Below are positions 63,263-64,000 of a stretch of 64,000 nt of DNA, one piece after another. The first letter of the stretch is position 1, and each line of letters starts with the position of its first letter. Source of the stretch: Streptomyces luteolus (GTDB taxonomy: Bacteria > Actinomycetota > Actinomycetes > Streptomycetales > Streptomycetaceae); assembly GCF_029968015.1 (NCBI RefSeq), contig NZ_JASCIS010000025.1:61168-125167 (forward strand), read 5' to 3'. A program made the position numbers and the translations under genes. The notes beneath the pieces are model-generated. The model made no database searches. It saw only the letters and a program-made list of their open reading frames with translations, and was not told where the DNA came from.

Positions 63263-64000
63263 TCCGAGGATGCCCCGTCCTTTAGGGCGGGGAGGAATCG
63301 GACACCTGCGGAGCAGGGCAGGGAGAGTTGAATCGCCGCCAGGGCGATTCGGCGTCCACCGTCGGCGCCCGTGCGGAGGAGCACGGCAAGGACCGATGGG
63401 GCCCAACTGTCGGCCCTTCCAAATAGGTTGATGTGTATGACGGTGGGGGCGAAGGCGGATGGTGCCGGGTGTGCTCGGTATACGTATCGTCTGCGCCTGT
63501 CGCGTTCGGCGCGGCGCGCGCTGGAAGCCGAGTGGGACCGGTGCCGTTGGGTCTGGAACGAGTGCGTCGCGACGTCCAAGGCCGTGCACCAGGCCGCGAA
63601 AGCGAGCGGTGAGAGGCTGGCGTGTGGTCCGGCCCGGCTGGACCGGATGCTGACCGAGGCCCGCAAGGGTGCACCGTGGCTGCGTGAGGGTGCGTCGGTT
63701 CCTCAGCAGCAGCTCATCCGTGACTTCGGCAAGTCCCGCGCCAAAGCGTTGAAGGACATCGACGGCCGGCTGCCGGTGCGGCAGCGGGCGGGGATGCCCC
63801 GTTTCAAGAAGAAGCGCGAAGCGGAGCCGACGCTGAACTACACGAAGTGCGGCTTCCGGTTGAAGGACGGTCGCTTGCATCTGGCGGGCGGGGTCGTGGT
63901 GCGGCCGGTGTGGTCGCGGGAGCTGCCCGGGGCGCCGTCCAGCGTGCGCGTGTACCGGGACAGCGTCGGGCACTGGTATGCCTCGTTCGTGACCACGGCC
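63263..64000 (+). mobile_element. IS200/IS605-family element, left part (continues past window)
   Basis: TTAC at 63259-63262, a known target type for the family, precedes the element. A hairpin CCCCGTCC-TTTA-GGGCGGGG (63273-63292) and a second perfect one, GAATCGCC-GCCAG-GGCGATTC (63330-63350), form the left end before tnpB. No tnpA is seen, so it may depend on another copy. The boundaries are inferred. Confidence 0.6.
63431..64000 (+). CDS. tnpB: TnpB (OrfB) RNA-guided nuclease/transposase-associated protein, N-terminal part
   Basis: 190 codons in frame to the window end without stop. ATG at 63431, or 63437. N-terminus CARYTYRLRLSRSARRALEA and RCRWVWNECV, then MPRFKKKREAEPTLNYTK, match the OrfB helix-turn-helix and the PRFKxK core of TnpB. 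The RuvC and zinc-ribbon parts would lie outside the window. TnpB nucleases use a guide RNA from the element's right end and favour element retention. Confidence 0.85.
   Translation, partial: MCMTVGAKADGAGCARYTYRLRLSRSARRALEAEWDRCRWVWNECVATSKAVHQAAKASGERLACGPARLDRMLTEARKGAPWLREGASVPQQQLIRDFGKSRAKALKDIDGRLPVRQRAGMPRFKKKREAEPTLNYTKCGFRLKDGRLHLAGGVVVRPVWSRELPGAPSSVRVYRDSVGHWYASFVTTA

Overview
The window is high-GC chromosomal DNA of a Streptomyces or very close relative. The reasons are the strong third-position G/C bias, frequent GTG starts, several apparently leaderless genes with a TAnnnT-like -10 box 6-7 nt before the start codon, a SARP regulator, a CYP105-type P450, and a maltose operon without its own ATPase. 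No rRNA, tRNA or CRISPR array was seen. All functional names come from reading motifs by eye; no database search was possible.

Layout. 1-8.2 kb: a cut-off alpha/beta hydrolase divergent from a SARP-type regulator, a coiled-coil/H1-like/winged-helix DNA-binding protein, a sortase-anchored coiled-coil surface protein, a MaoC-like hydratase, a GNAT and a class I aminotransferase. 8.2-18.9 kb: the alpha-glucan locus, with pullulanase, a second MalR-like regulator, a GH13 alpha-glucosidase, MalG-MalF-MalE and divergent MalR. CTTGC-type operator repeats occur in both control regions. 18.9-22.9 kb: a GNAT divergent from a TetR regulator, a Tat-exported alkyl sulfatase behind a perfect inverted repeat, and a small protein ending inside a 16-bp tandem repeat. 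23-28.8 kb: a MacAB-like exporter operon with a Cys-motif lipoprotein, divergent from a two-component system. 28.9-34 kb: a ribose-type operon (LacI regulator, RbsA, an RbsC-RbsB fusion, RbsD).

34-38.7 kb: ferredoxin plus P450, a cupin, an unknown protein and a GNAT. 38.7-40.1 kb: a leaderless 22-codon ORF ending in three Ala codons, two RNA hairpins (the second burying the ribosome site), and a stand-alone alanyl-tRNA synthetase core that ends just after the tRNA-recognition region. This is the most interesting system in the window: it looks like Ala-codon attenuation of an uncharacterised AlaRS paralogue. 40.1-45.7 kb: a maltokinase-cap-only protein, a LysR effector domain without HTH but with a histone-like tail, small conserved proteins, a glutathionyl-hydroquinone-reductase-like protein and an RHH/DUF4097 pair. 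45.8-47.1 kb: a TauD-type dioxygenase preceded by a second leaderless short ORF, this time with three Cys codons, under a good -35/-10 promoter.

47-57.7 kb: a DUF1266-like protein, a 675-bp stretch without a gene, a lysozyme-like small protein, a three-gene FGGY kinase/FAD/FAD operon, an unknown protein, an APC permease and an aquaporin read from a TTG start. 57.9-64 kb: a fructokinase-like PfkB protein and LacI regulator with classic operators, a PI-PLC-like secreted protein, a thioredoxin-reductase-like flavoprotein, a frameshifted ATPase remnant, and the left part of an IS200/IS605-type element with tnpB cut by the window edge. Intergenic palindromic repeats of at least two families recur at 8.3, 34.0, 56.7 and 57.7-57.9 kb; some members form the terminators.
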